A stretch of DNA of 64,000 bases from Pseudoalteromonas aurantia (GCF_005886875.1 NZ_PNBY01000020.1:1-64000); one strand, 5' to 3'. Numbered from the stretch's first letter, positions 43,020 through 52,890 are shown. Program-made: numbers and translations. The notes: generated by a model from the sequence alone, not told the origin.

Positions 43020-44487
43020 TTGGAAAAAAGTAGGGTTAAATGATTTAGGCGAGGTAGCCAGAGGAAAGTCTAAGCATCGTCCTAGGTATGCTGAGCACTT
43101 ATATGGAGGAAAATATCCTTTCATACAAACTGGGGATATTAAAGCTTCTGGTGGGCTAGTATCTACACATTCGCAAACCTACAGTGAAGCAGGATTAGCG
43201 CAAAGTCGTTTGTGGCCAACCAATACAATGTGTATCACTATTGCTGCAAACATTGCTGAAACTGGAATTTTGACATACCCAGCATGTTTTCCTGATAGCG
43301 TAATTGGCTTTATAGCGGATGAAAGTTTGTGTGATGTCCGCTTTATTGAATATCGTTTTCGATATTTAAAAGCTCAATTACAAAGAGAAGCCATAGGCTC
43401 TGTTCAAGATAACATTAACCTCGCTACTTTCGAACGGTTAAAGTTTTCAATACCTGAATTAGAAGAACAAAAACGCATCGCTGACGTTCTCTACAGCCTT
43501 GATAATAAAATACAGTTAAACCGCCAAACCAACCAAACTCTAGAAAAAATGGCGCAAGCGTTATTTAAAAGCTGGTTTGTCGATTTTGATCCCGTTTTCG
43601 ACAACGCCCTTGCTAGCGGTATGGCAGTTAACGACTTCCCAGAAGCCTTACAGAAAAAAGCACTTTTGAGGCAACAGCAACGCCAACAAGCGCCATCAGC
43701 GAGTAAAGTGCAACAACAAAGTGCTAATGGAGAGCCCTCAGCCGATAAAAAAGACGAAGCTAAACCACTACCCGAAGATATCCGTCAACTCTTCCCAAGT
43801 GAATTTGAACAGACGGATGAACCATCAATCGGCATCAACGGCTGGATACCTAAGGGTTGGGTTTTATCAAATACTGGCGATGAGTTTGAGATCAAAGGTG
43901 GTTCAACACCTAGTACGAAAAACTCAGATTTTTGGGAGGGTGGTGAAATACACTGGACATCACCAAAAGATCTATCAGGTAATGACTCAAAAATATTATT
44001 AGATACAAACCGTAAGATTACTGAAGCAGGCTTAGCAAAAATAACTTCAGGTTTGCTGCCTGTAGATACAGTATTAATGTCTTCAAGAGCACCTGTTGGC
44101 TATTTAGCCTTCGCTAAAGTTCCCGTTGCAATTAACCAAGGTTACATTGCTTTACAGTGCAAGAAAACATTATCTCCTGAATACACTATGCAATTTTTAG
44201 ATTCTGTGATGGATGAAATTAAAGGTATTTCAGGCGGCACTACTTTTGCCGAGATAAGTAAAAAAACGTTTAGAAGTATTAAGCTAATTGTCCCTTCAAA
44301 ATCCATTGTTGATGCGTATAGCTGTATTGCAAAAGCTCAATACGATAAAGTCACGGAAAATATCAAGCACTCAAATACTCTAACTGATACACGAGATTAT
44401 TTACTACCAAAACTAATCTCTGGCGAATTAACCTTGCCTGCTGACAACAGTAAATGCACGGCCGCGACAGAAGCATACCCATCATGA
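43009..44487 (+). CDS. hsdS: Type I restriction-modification system, specificity subunit HsdS
   Basis: A 492-aa DNA-recognition subunit. Two target recognition domains are seen: TRD1 (residues ~1-150) and TRD2 (~285-445). Each is followed by a conserved helical spacer (EEQKRIADVLYSLDNKIQLN; then [15 protein letters not shown]). Between them lies an unusual Gln-rich, charged linker of about 60 residues (LRQQQRQQAPSASKVQQQ and on) not expected in short HsdS proteins. The recognition sequence cannot be read from the protein. Confidence 0.94.
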   Translation: MASNWKKVGLNDLGEVARGKSKHRPRYAEHLYGGKYPFIQTGDIKASGGLVSTHSQTYSEAGLAQSRLWPTNTMCITIAANIAETGILTYPACFPDSVIGFIADESLCDVRFIEYRFRYLKAQLQREAIGSVQDNINLATFERLKFSIPELEEQKRIADVLYSLDNKIQLNRQTNQTLEKMAQALFKSWFVDFDPVFDNALASGMAVNDFPEALQKKALLRQQQRQQAPSASKVQQQSANGEPSADKKDEAKPLPEDIRQLFPSEFEQTDEPSIGINGWIPKGWVLSNTGDEFEIKGGSTPSTKNSDFWEGGEIHWTSPKDLSGNDSKILLDTNRKITEAGLAKITSGLLPVDTVLMSSRAPVGYLAFAKVPVAINQGYIALQCKKTLSPEYTMQFLDSVMDEIKGISGGTTFAEISKKTFRSIKLIVPSKSIVDAYSCIAKAQYDKVTENIKHSNTLTDTRDYLLPKLISGELTLPADNSKCTAATEAYPS

Positions 44488-45932
44488 AAACCTATGACGA
44501 CGAACAGCACCCCATTATGAGCCAGCTAAAAACCTGGTTTAAACAAAAATCGGTAGGTGAACTCAGCGAGATTATTCTCAATTATATCGGCGAGTCTGCC
44601 GAAGAGCAAAGCCGTTGGCAGCTTGCCATGTTAAACGATCAAGTTGGGTTAAGCGCTGCGGATATAAAAAAGATGATCACCAAAGCCTTGCCAAAAAAGC
44701 AGGTTTGGAGCTACAGCGAGGCAAGCGCCTATTTTCGGCATAGTGATGACATGTTTGCAGACATTTTTATTGCCATCGATAGCTTGCCCGTTGATAAACA
44801 ATGGCAACTGGTGTTACATGCGCTGGTTCGGCTCAATACCGTATTAGAGCAAGTCGATGACTCAGGCGGTTACCGCTTTGATTTAGAAGGCGAATTAAAT
44901 CAACGATTAAGTACCTTGTTTAACCAGCAAGCTTGGTCTGACGATGAAAAGGCACAATGGATTTTTGACCATTATAAAGACTATAAATACGATGTGTTTC
45001 CGAGCGTACCCGAGGACTTTAACTTAACCGATCCGGTAAAACAGATTTTTGTTGGCTTATGTGAAACAGCTGCACAACAACGTCAGCAACAAGGCGTTGA
45101 TTTAAGCAACTGGCAACAAAAATCTAAATTCGCCCGCTTAATTGAACCCCTCATAGCACAAGCGCAACAAAATAATGATTGGCAGCAACAATGCACATTG
45201 ATGGCAATGACCGCTTACGATGAAAGAGATTTTATTAGCATCAGCCAGCTTTGTTTAGATAATAAAGGTGTTGATCAAGGTGAACTCTTAGATGCGGAAT
45301 ATTGGTTACAAAAAGCCTATCACGCGGCAAAAAATGACCGGGAAAAAATCAGTTGTCAACAATTTGAAGTTGAGTTGCGCCTTGCTTTAAATGACTATGG
45401 CCAAGCGTGGCAGTTGGCGTGGCAACTATTTAACCAACGCCCTAGTTTTTCAGGTTACAAAGGGTTAATGGCACTGGAGAAAAAAACAGGGGTAATTGAT
45501 ACAACATTTAAACAGAAAGCCGAGCATATTTTTACCCACTGTTACACTGAAAATAGCTATGGAGGCATAGCCCGAGAGGCTGATGCGTTATTAAGCTTTT
45601 ATATGTATCACCAAGAGTTAACCAATGCCCGTTTATGGGTAAAGTCACATAAAGCAGAGTTTACAAAATTGCTTACATTAGCGGATTTAATTGTTGCAGA
45701 ACACCCACAAGAAGCCATCGATTTATATGCGCGTGTTGTACTACCAACAATAAGCCAAGGTAACAATCAAGCATATCAACACGCCACCGATTTACTGCTG
45801 ACGCTAGAGAAAAACCTCCAAGGTGATCATATTGAGCAACTACACCGGATGATCCGTCACGTTATCAAACAACACAAAGCAAAACGTAATATGATGAAGC
45901 TTTTAAAGGCACATTATTCAGTATGCTTTTAG
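44484..45932 (+). CDS. Helical-repeat protein in the hsd operon (possibly DUF6880-like)
   Basis: A 482-aa soluble protein, mostly alpha-helical, rich in Gln, Leu and Ala. The N-terminal part (SEIILNYIGESAEEQSRWQL, then ITKALPKKQVWSYSEASAYF) and the DDSGGYRF motif near residue 135 recall the DUF6880 family, but I hold this only loosely. The C-terminal half looks like TPR-type helical hairpins. The ATG overlaps the hsdS stop (ATGA), so co-translation is certain enough to call it part of the system. No enzymatic motif is visible; function unknown. Confidence 0.75.
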   Translation: MKTYDDEQHPIMSQLKTWFKQKSVGELSEIILNYIGESAEEQSRWQLAMLNDQVGLSAADIKKMITKALPKKQVWSYSEASAYFRHSDDMFADIFIAIDSLPVDKQWQLVLHALVRLNTVLEQVDDSGGYRFDLEGELNQRLSTLFNQQAWSDDEKAQWIFDHYKDYKYDVFPSVPEDFNLTDPVKQIFVGLCETAAQQRQQQGVDLSNWQQKSKFARLIEPLIAQAQQNNDWQQQCTLMAMTAYDERDFISISQLCLDNKGVDQGELLDAEYWLQKAYHAAKNDREKISCQQFEVELRLALNDYGQAWQLAWQLFNQRPSFSGYKGLMALEKKTGVIDTTFKQKAEHIFTHCYTENSYGGIAREADALLSFYMYHQELTNARLWVKSHKAEFTKLLTLADLIVAEHPQEAIDLYARVVLPTISQGNNQAYQHATDLLLTLEKNLQGDHIEQLHRMIRHVIKQHKAKRNMMKLLKAHYSVCF

Positions 45933-46011
45933 AGTCAGTGGTCAATCAAATACAGCGATAAAAGTACGCTCAAAAAGCGCCAAAATAAAACAATAATAAT
46001 AGGGAAATATT

Positions 46012-49000
46012 ATGCAGTTTACAGAAGCTCAATTAGAAGCAGCCATTATAGAGTTACTGGGTGATCAAGGCTACCTGTATACCTCTGGTTCAGACTTTTC
46101 TATGGCTGACGGCACACGAGAACCAGAGCAGGTATTAATAAAAGAAGACTTACGCGCCTATCTGGCAAATCGTTATGCTGCTGATGACATTACCTCGGGT
46201 GAAATTGACAGTATTATCTTACAGCTTGAAACCTTACCGGTAGGCGACTTATATGAAAGTAATAAAACCTTTTGTAAGTGGTTAAGTGATGGCTTTTTAT
46301 TAAAACGTGAAGCAGGTAGTAAGCCCGGTGAAGCGTCTAAAAAAGATTTATATATTCAGCTAATTGACTATGACCAAGTAAAGAAGGCAGAAGTCGCGGT
46401 TGCTCAAGCGTCACATGAAGCGTTACCTAGGGTTGCAGAGTCAAGCATCACTTATGCTGCTTCAACACAGCACAATATTTTTAAGATCGTTAATCAGCTA
46501 GAGATTGACAGCCCATCAGCAGATAACGCCATGCGTATTCCTGATGGTATTATATATATCAATGGTTTGCCTGTTGTTGTGTTTGAATTTAAGAGCGCCA
46601 TTCGTGAAGAACAAGCCACATTACATCATGCCTATGTGCAATTAACCACTCGTTATCGCCGTGATATTCCTCAGTTATTTGTTTTCAATGCACTGTGCGT
46701 GATTAGTGATGGGGTAAATAATAAAATGGGCAATGTATTTGCACCTTATGATTTTTATTATGCATGGCGAAAAGTGACGGGGGATGAATCAATAGAGCAA
46801 GACGGCATTAATGGCTTGCATACTATGTTGCAAGGCTTGTTTGATAAAGAACGTTTATGTGATGTTATTCGACACTTTATTTACTTTCCTGATAAATCTA
46901 AAGATGAAGTAAAAATAGTGTGCCGTTACCCACAATATTACGCAGCTAGAAAGCTTTTTGAGAATATTAAGAAAGAGCGAAAGTTGCTTACTGCTGGCGG
47001 CAATGTAGAAGGGGGCAGTGGTAAAGGCGGTACGTATTTTGGTGCTACAGGCTGTGGTAAAAGCTTTACCATGCAGTTTTTATCACGGCTTTTGATGAAA
47101 AGCGTTGAATTTGAAAGCCCGACCATTGTATTAATTACCGACAGAACAGATTTAGACGACCAGTTATCTAAACAATTCTCCAACGCTAAAAGCTATATTG
47201 GCGATGATCATATTGTGAGTGTTGAAAGCCGCGATCAACTAAGAACACTTCTTAAAGGCCGACAAAGTGGCGGTGTATTTTTAACGACCATTCATAAATT
47301 TACCGAAGACATTGAAGTACTCACAGAGCGTACCAACGTTATTTGTATTTCTGATGAGGCACATCGTAGCCAAGTAAACTTAGATCAAAAGGTGGTGATT
47401 ACTGATAAAGGCCCTAATGCCGGAGTGAGGCGCACATACGGTTTTGCAAAGTATTTACATGACTCATTACCTAATGCGACCTTTGTTGGTTTTACCGGCA
47501 CACCTATTGATGCCACGTTAGATGTTTTTGGTGAGGTAATAGATGCGTATACCATGTCAGAGTCGGTGAAAGATGAAATAACGGTGCGTATTGTTTACGA
47601 AGGCCGTGCGGCAAAAGTATTGCTTAATAATGCCAAGTTAGAAGAGATAGAAGCGTATTACAAGCAATGTGAAGACTCTGGTAGCAATGAACATCAAATA
47701 GAAGAAAGCAAAAAAGCCACTTCGAGCATGAACTCGATTTTGGGCGATCTTGATCGCATACGCACGCTAGCTAAAGATTTTGTTGAACACTACGAAGCAC
47801 GCATCACTGAAGGTTCTACCATAAAAGGTAAAGCCATGTTTGTTAGTAGTTCACGTGAGATTGCTTACCTGTTTTATCAGGAGCTGGAAGCGTTACGCCC
47901 TGAGTGGTTTGAAATACTGGAGTGCGAAAAAGGCTCTACGTTAAGCGAACAAGAGAAGAAGAAAATCAAACCGATGGAACGTGTCAAAATGGTTATGACA
48001 CGTGGTAAAGATGATCCAGAAGCCCTGTATAACTTACTAGGCACCAAAGAGTACCGTAAAGAGTTAGACCGTCAGTTTAAGAATGATAAATCTAACTTTA
48101 AAATCGCCATTGTCGTTGATATGTGGCTTACTGGTTTTGATGTCCCATTTCTTGATACGATTTATATTGATAAACCACTGCAAAAACATAATCTTATTCA
48201 AACTATTTCACGTGTTAACCGCAAGTTTTCAGGTAAGCATAAAGGTTTAGTGGTCGATTACATCGGTATTAAAACGGCGATGAATAAAGCGTTAGCGCAG
48301 TTCTCAAAGTCAGAAGAAACGAACTTTGAAGATATTAATCAGTCGGTTATTGCGGTTAAAGATCATTTAGATTTACTCAATCGAATTTTCCATCAGTTTA
48401 ACTCTTCTCCATATTTCACTGGCGAGCCAGTGGCACAGTTAAATTGCTTAAATTCTGCGGCTGAATTTGTACTCTCTATTGGCAAACTTGAGAAACGCTT
48501 TATGGCCTTAGTTAAGCGTTTAAAAGCCGCTTATGATGTGTGTTGTGGCAGCGAGAAGCTTTCAGAAAAAGAGCGGGATTATATTCACTTTTATTTAGCT
48601 GTTCGCTCAATTATTTATAAGTTAACCAAAGGCGATGCGCCTGATACTACTCAGATGAACGCTAAAGTGCGTGAGATGATTGCAGAGGCGCTTAAAAGTG
48701 AGGGGGTAGAGGAAATATTCAAACTTGGCAACGACGATGGTGAGATTGATATTTTTGATGAAGACTATCTTGCCAAAATTGGCAAAATAAAGCTGTCCAA
48801 TACCAAAATAATGCTACTGCAAAAAATGCTAGCTAAAGCCATTGGAGAAATGAAAAAGGTTAATCTTGCACAAGGGGTAGATTTCACCAAACGGTTTAAG
48901 GCGTTAGTTGAAAAGTACAATGAGCGAAAAGAAGAAGATGTATTGGTCAGTGAAGTATTAGAAGACTTTTCTGATGAAATTATCAATATGTTTACCGACC

Positions 49001-49326
49001 TTAAAACTGAGATGGACTCTAACGATGACTTAGGTATTAGCTTTGAAGAAAAAGCCTTTTACGACATATTAAAATCGTTGGCTGTTAAGTATGACTTTAC
49101 TTACCCTGACGAGAAATTAATTGAATTGTCGCAAGCTGTAAAAGAGGTTGTTGATGATAAAGCCAAATACACCGATTGGAATAACCGTGATGATATTAAG
49201 GCTGAGTTAAAAGTTGATTTGATCATGCTACTCCATAGGTTTGGCTACCCGCCGGTTAGTCGAGACGAAGTGTATAAAGAGATTTTTGCACAGGCTGAAA
49301 ATTTTAAGAAAAATAGAGTGGCATAG
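46012..49326 (+). CDS. hsdR: Type I restriction-modification system, endonuclease/translocase subunit HsdR
   Basis: A 1104-aa motor and nuclease. The PD-(D/E)xK nuclease site is visible (D178 in RIPDGIIYINGLP, then E192-x-K194). The superfamily 2 helicase core follows: Walker A GATGCGKS at residue 344, DEAHRSQ at 448 and GFTGTPID. The C-terminal part is helical and should bind the M2S core. AGGGAAATATT precedes the ATG. It follows the helical gene by 79 nt and appears intact. Confidence 0.96.
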   Translation: MQFTEAQLEAAIIELLGDQGYLYTSGSDFSMADGTREPEQVLIKEDLRAYLANRYAADDITSGEIDSIILQLETLPVGDLYESNKTFCKWLSDGFLLKREAGSKPGEASKKDLYIQLIDYDQVKKAEVAVAQASHEALPRVAESSITYAASTQHNIFKIVNQLEIDSPSADNAMRIPDGIIYINGLPVVVFEFKSAIREEQATLHHAYVQLTTRYRRDIPQLFVFNALCVISDGVNNKMGNVFAPYDFYYAWRKVTGDESIEQDGINGLHTMLQGLFDKERLCDVIRHFIYFPDKSKDEVKIVCRYPQYYAARKLFENIKKERKLLTAGGNVEGGSGKGGTYFGATGCGKSFTMQFLSRLLMKSVEFESPTIVLITDRTDLDDQLSKQFSNAKSYIGDDHIVSVESRDQLRTLLKGRQSGGVFLTTIHKFTEDIEVLTERTNVICISDEAHRSQVNLDQKVVITDKGPNAGVRRTYGFAKYLHDSLPNATFVGFTGTPIDATLDVFGEVIDAYTMSESVKDEITVRIVYEGRAAKVLLNNAKLEEIEAYYKQCEDSGSNEHQIEESKKATSSMNSILGDLDRIRTLAKDFVEHYEARITEGSTIKGKAMFVSSSREIAYLFYQELEALRPEWFEILECEKGSTLSEQEKKKIKPMERVKMVMTRGKDDPEALYNLLGTKEYRKELDRQFKNDKSNFKIAIVVDMWLTGFDVPFLDTIYIDKPLQKHNLIQTISRVNRKFSGKHKGLVVDYIGIKTAMNKALAQFSKSEETNFEDINQSVIAVKDHLDLLNRIFHQFNSSPYFTGEPVAQLNCLNSAAEFVLSIGKLEKRFMALVKRLKAAYDVCCGSEKLSEKERDYIHFYLAVRSIIYKLTKGDAPDTTQMNAKVREMIAEALKSEGVEEIFKLGNDDGEIDIFDEDYLAKIGKIKLSNTKIMLLQKMLAKAIGEMKKVNLAQGVDFTKRFKALVEKYNERKEEDVLVSEVLEDFSDEIINMFTDLKTEMDSNDDLGISFEEKAFYDILKSLAVKYDFTYPDEKLIELSQAVKEVVDDKAKYTDWNNRDDIKAELKVDLIMLLHRFGYPPVSRDEVYKEIFAQAENFKKNRVA

Positions 49327-49396
49327 GGAATTAGAGAATTAAATTATGCGTACTCTACAACAATCAAGTAAAGCATTGGACTGGACTGTAAATAGT

Positions 49397-49475
49397 TATG
49401 ACTTTATCAGGGAATGCATTAGAATCAGAAAAAAATCGTTAAGGAAATCCAGTGTCGTCATTATCGGGTTTAAAC
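49397..49475. repeat. Right direct repeat flanking the restriction-modification island
   Basis: The partner of 40430-40509. It contains the ribosome binding site AAGGA and the GTG start of the intact perM gene. It marks the right edge of the inserted block, about 70 nt after the hsdR stop. Confidence 0.9.
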
Positions 49476-50483
49476 AGAAGCCTTGTTATTTTGGCCTCTT
49501 TGTTTGTTGTGCTAGCGGGCGTGAAGTTAGCAAGTGACATCATTGTCCCTTTTATTTTAGCCGCCTTTATTGCCATTATTTGTAATCCATTACTTCGATT
49601 CTTTGCACGCTTTCATATACCGAAAGGTCTCTCTATCGTGATTATTATTTGCTTAATTAGCGCTGTTGGGATGAGTCTGGCAGGCCTTGTAGGCCAATCA
49701 CTTACCGACTTTTCTAAGCAACTTCCAGATTACAGAGAGCAGTTACAGGATAAATTTATTTGGCTTGTCGATATAGCAGCGCAGTACAATATTCTCATAG
49801 ATAAAAACCAGTTAATTTCACTCTTTGACCCTGGAAAAATGATTGACATGGCGACCAATATGCTAACCGGTTTTGGTGGGGTTATGGCTAACTTATTTTT
49901 AATCATTTTAACCGTGGTGTTTATGCTATTTGAAGCACCTATGTTAAGTAAAAAGGTGCATTTGGCTCTAGATGACCCGGAAATGAAAATGCTACAAATT
50001 GACCGGTTTTTAGAGTCTATTAACTCTTATCTAGCGATTAAAACTATGGTGTCGCTTGGTACTGGGTTTTGTGCAGGACTGTTACTCTGGATACTTAATG
50101 TCGATTATTTCGTGTTGTGGGCAGTGTTGGCTTTTTTATTGAATTACATCCCTAATATTGGGTCTATTATCGCGGCTATTCCTGCGGTTTTATTGGCTTT
50201 GTTGACAGTTGGGCCTGTGGCATCTGGTATTGTGGCAATTGGCTATATTACGATAAATACTGTGATGGGTAATATTATCGAACCTCGCTTTATGGGACGA
50301 GGCCTTGGTTTATCTACTTTAGTGGTATTTCTTTCGTTAATTTTCTGGGGGTGGTTGTTAGGCACTGTCGGTATGTTGCTGTCAGTTCCACTGACGATGA
50401 TAGTAAAAATTGCTTTAGAAGCCACTGAAGAAGGTCAGTGGCTTGCGACCATGCTCGGAAATGGTGAAGTTAAAGTTCAATAA
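49452..50483 (+). CDS. perM: AI-2E family transporter (PerM-like permease)
   Basis: A 343-aa integral membrane protein with about eight hydrophobic segments, including the family-typical C-terminal half with LLNYIPNIGSIIAAIPAVLLAL and GNIIEPRFMGRGLGLSTLVV. Proteins of this family are named for TqsA but many have other substrates, including Na+/H+ exchange; the substrate here is unknown. The start is GTG with AAGGA 6 nt upstream, inside the right copy of the island repeat. The gene ends with a 7-nt overlap of the convergent small gene. Confidence 0.9.
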   Translation: MSSLSGLNRSLVILASLFVVLAGVKLASDIIVPFILAAFIAIICNPLLRFFARFHIPKGLSIVIIICLISAVGMSLAGLVGQSLTDFSKQLPDYREQLQDKFIWLVDIAAQYNILIDKNQLISLFDPGKMIDMATNMLTGFGGVMANLFLIILTVVFMLFEAPMLSKKVHLALDDPEMKMLQIDRFLESINSYLAIKTMVSLGTGFCAGLLLWILNVDYFVLWAVLAFLLNYIPNIGSIIAAIPAVLLALLTVGPVASGIVAIGYITINTVMGNIIEPRFMGRGLGLSTLVVFLSLIFWGWLLGTVGMLLSVPLTMIVKIALEATEEGQWLATMLGNGEVKVQ

Positions 50484-50893
50484 GGATGTTTTAAATCTTC
50501 TATGTGTCTTTTTAACATGCGGATTTTACATTTTTTATAAATAATGGCTGCTTTGGTTGCGTTGGGCATTTGATGTAAGTAACGCCACCGACAGCTATCC
50601 TCAATATAGTTGTCTTGACGAATAAAGCTTCGCTCAATAATAGGGAGTAATTGCGAGTTACCCGTATCTTGCTCGATCAAGTCCATATCAAGACGAAGTT
50701 TTGTGATCCAGGTTTTACGGGTGCGTTCGAGGTTCCTGATGTTATCATCTAAACACACAATGTAATTTTTAGCCCGAGACGGGTGCGTGTCAGCTAAGGG
50801 ATCACAGTCTTTCAAAATGTCGAAATTTGCCTGCGCAAATGTCGACAACAATAGACAAGGTAATGATGTTAATAAGTACTTAGTTTTTTTCAT
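50477..50893 (-). CDS. Small exported cysteine-containing protein (LprI/DUF1311-like pattern)
   Basis: A 138-aa protein with a signal peptide (MKKTKYLLTSLPCLLLSTFAQA). The mature part has four spaced Cys (DCDPLA, YIVCLDDN, DSCRWRY, YKKCKIRM) in a helical context, reminiscent of the DUF1311/LprI lysozyme-inhibitor fold; this likeness is weak. Its ATG lies inside the end of the sensor kinase gene (14-nt overlap), so it belongs to the two-component operon. A start 10 codons upstream is open but would spoil the signal peptide. Confidence 0.7.
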   Translation of the reverse strand: MKKTKYLLTSLPCLLLSTFAQANFDILKDCDPLADTHPSRAKNYIVCLDDNIRNLERTRKTWITKLRLDMDLIEQDTGNSQLLPIIERSFIRQDNYIEDSCRWRYLHQMPNATKAAIIYKKCKIRMLKRHIEDLKHPY

Positions 50894-52220
50894 AATTAAA
50901 CTCAATCGTAAACCTAGCCCCACCCTGGGGTGAATTATCGATGTGTATTTGGCCGTGGTAGGCGTTAACTAAATCAGAAACAATGGCCATGCCAACACCG
51001 TGCCCTGCTTCATACGTATCTAACCTTGCACCGCGTTTTAATAGCTCGGAACGCCGATTTTCTGGTACACCTGGCCCATCATCACAAATTTCAATGCGTA
51101 AGCCTTTTTTTTCCAATACAGCGATATTAATTTCGACTTGTTTTACACATGCTTTACAGGCGTTATCTATGATATTGCCAAGAATTTCCATTAAATCGGT
51201 TTTATCGCCTAAAAAGGCAAGATTGTCATCACAAGTGTACTGAAAATCAATGTGTTTATCATAATAAACCTTTCTCATTGCATTGAGTATAGAATGTAGC
51301 ACAGGTTCAATTACTGTTTGTTTTTTCCATGTATCTGATGCGCCAGTCGCGGCACGCTTTAATTGGTGTTCGATCATGACGTTAATACGATCTAATTGTT
51401 CTTGCGCATCGGCGTCACTTGCCATAGGGCTTGATTTTAGTACTGCAAGTGGCGTTTTAAGGGCATGGGCTAAATCGCTCAAAGAGGCGCGGTAGCGCTC
51501 TTTTTGACGTCTTTGCGAGTCTAATAATAAATTTAAGTCAGCTTTGATTGTTTGCAACTCAATAGGGTATAAGCCACTTATTTTGTCCCTTTCTCCGGCT
51601 TCTACCTCCTTGATTTCTTTATCAAGTCGTTGCAGTGGCCTTGCATTCCAAATGAAGCCAACGGCCATAAGCCCAGCGATGATCACGCCCATCACCAGCA
51701 TCCAATTTACGAGCGTATTTCTAAAACCGGACATTTGTGCCACTAAGGCCCCATTACTTTTTAAAAGGATGAATCTCGCGTGTTGGCTCTGCTCTGCATT
51801 ACCGAGTATCACCGTTAAGCTCAGTTGCCAGTATTTGGCATTGTTATATTCAACAAGCTCAAATTCGGCTGCACCAGCTCTGCCATCAATAAATTCTGGC
51901 GTCACTGACAAGTTAACGGCTGACTCAGAATACCAAACAAGGGTTTGGTCTTGGTATACCATAGCGAATGTATCGGAATTAAGCCGGTTTAATTCAGGTG
52001 CCAGAATAGTACGTGGCATTTCAATTCCGTCGGACACGAATTCAACTTCAGAAATGAGAGAGTAAAGGTGGGCTTCTAAGGTTTTTTCTGTGGCATCAAC
52101 CAGTGACGCATGATAAGCGCGGCCGATAGAAAAAAACAGCGCTGGTAGAGCGATAATTAAAACAAAGACAAGGATAAATCCTTGCCTTATTTTCAAAGAG
52201 ATTTGCGCTGCGTTTACCAC
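50880..52220 (-). CDS. PhoQ-like sensor histidine kinase
   Basis: A 446-aa membrane kinase. TM1 is at residues ~14-36 and TM2 at ~170-192, enclosing a periplasmic sensor of about 130 residues; a HAMP-like linker follows. HisKA has the phospho-acceptor H252 in SDLAHALKTPLAVL, and the ATPase domain has NIIDNACKACV (N box), DDGPGVPENRR and GHGVGMAIV. The HALKTPLAVL and DNACK wording is that of PhoQ. It overlaps the regulator gene by 7 nt. The stimulus is unknown; divalent cations are suggested only by likeness to PhoQ. Confidence 0.9.
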   Translation of the reverse strand: MVNAAQISLKIRQGFILVFVLIIALPALFFSIGRAYHASLVDATEKTLEAHLYSLISEVEFVSDGIEMPRTILAPELNRLNSDTFAMVYQDQTLVWYSESAVNLSVTPEFIDGRAGAAEFELVEYNNAKYWQLSLTVILGNAEQSQHARFILLKSNGALVAQMSGFRNTLVNWMLVMGVIIAGLMAVGFIWNARPLQRLDKEIKEVEAGERDKISGLYPIELQTIKADLNLLLDSQRRQKERYRASLSDLAHALKTPLAVLKSSPMASDADAQEQLDRINVMIEHQLKRAATGASDTWKKQTVIEPVLHSILNAMRKVYYDKHIDFQYTCDDNLAFLGDKTDLMEILGNIIDNACKACVKQVEINIAVLEKKGLRIEICDDGPGVPENRRSELLKRGARLDTYEAGHGVGMAIVSDLVNAYHGQIHIDNSPQGGARFTIEFNYEKN

Positions 52221-52888
52221 TGACTTTTAAACCTATATCCTCTTCCTCGAAGTGTTTCAACGGGATTGAGTGTGCCGTCAGGGTCAAGTTTTTTACGCAG
52301 TCTGAGCACGAACACCTCTATTACATTGGAATCAAGGTCGAAGTCTTGATCATAGATATGCTCTGTTAGCTCTGATTTAGAAATGACCTTTTGTGGATTC
52401 ACCATAAGGTATTCAAGTACTTTGTATTCATATGCAGTTAAAGACAGCTCACGATCATTTACCCACACTTGCTGAGAACGCGTATGAATCTTTATCGGAC
52501 CGATACTCATCTCTGGATTAGCTTGTCCTGCACTTCTTCTAATTAATGCATTACAGCGAGCAATGAGTTCTTCGAGGTGAAAAGGCTTGGTCAAGTAATC
52601 ATCGGCACCCGCGTCGAGGCCCTCGACTTTATCTTGCCATCTATCGCGGGCAGTGAGGATTAATATGGGAATATCAATGCCCGCTGCACGGGCTTGGCGG
52701 ATGATTTCAATCCCATTGAGTTTGGGTAACCCAAGGTCAATTACGGCCATATCAAGTGGGTATTCTTTGAGATGAAACAACCCTGATTCGCCATCATGAC
52801 ATAGGTCGATACTGTACTTTTCTTTTTCAAGCGTACTACGTAAATTCTCGGCCAGTTGAATATCATCTTCAATTACTAAAATTCGCAT
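52214..52888 (-). CDS. PhoP-like response regulator (OmpR family)
   Basis: A 224-aa regulator with a receiver domain (phospho-acceptor D51 in VIDLGLPKLNG, Thr/Lys switch in LTARDRWQDK and LTKPFHLEE) and an OmpR-type winged helix ending VETLRGRGYRFKSQW. The ARxxWQDKVE and TKPFHxEE stretches match PhoP closely. It follows the PepSY gene by 2 nt and is co-translated with the kinase. Confidence 0.92.
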   Translation of the reverse strand: MRILVIEDDIQLAENLRSTLEKEKYSIDLCHDGESGLFHLKEYPLDMAVIDLGLPKLNGIEIIRQARAAGIDIPILILTARDRWQDKVEGLDAGADDYLTKPFHLEELIARCNALIRRSAGQANPEMSIGPIKIHTRSQQVWVNDRELSLTAYEYKVLEYLMVNPQKVISKSELTEHIYDQDFDLDSNVIEVFVLRLRKKLDPDGTLNPVETLRGRGYRFKSQW

Positions 52889-52890
52889 TT

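Noticed and set aside
40574..49326. BREX, DISARM or similar helicase-methylase defence system
   Set aside because: The helicase is a pseudogene and the methylase, specificity and nuclease genes form a classic type I system; no PglZ, Brx or Drm proteins are present.
40346..49451. Integrase-mediated genomic island with tRNA attachment site
   Set aside because: No tRNA, integrase or transposase gene was found at either edge; the flanking repeats are perM gene sequence and not a tRNA end.
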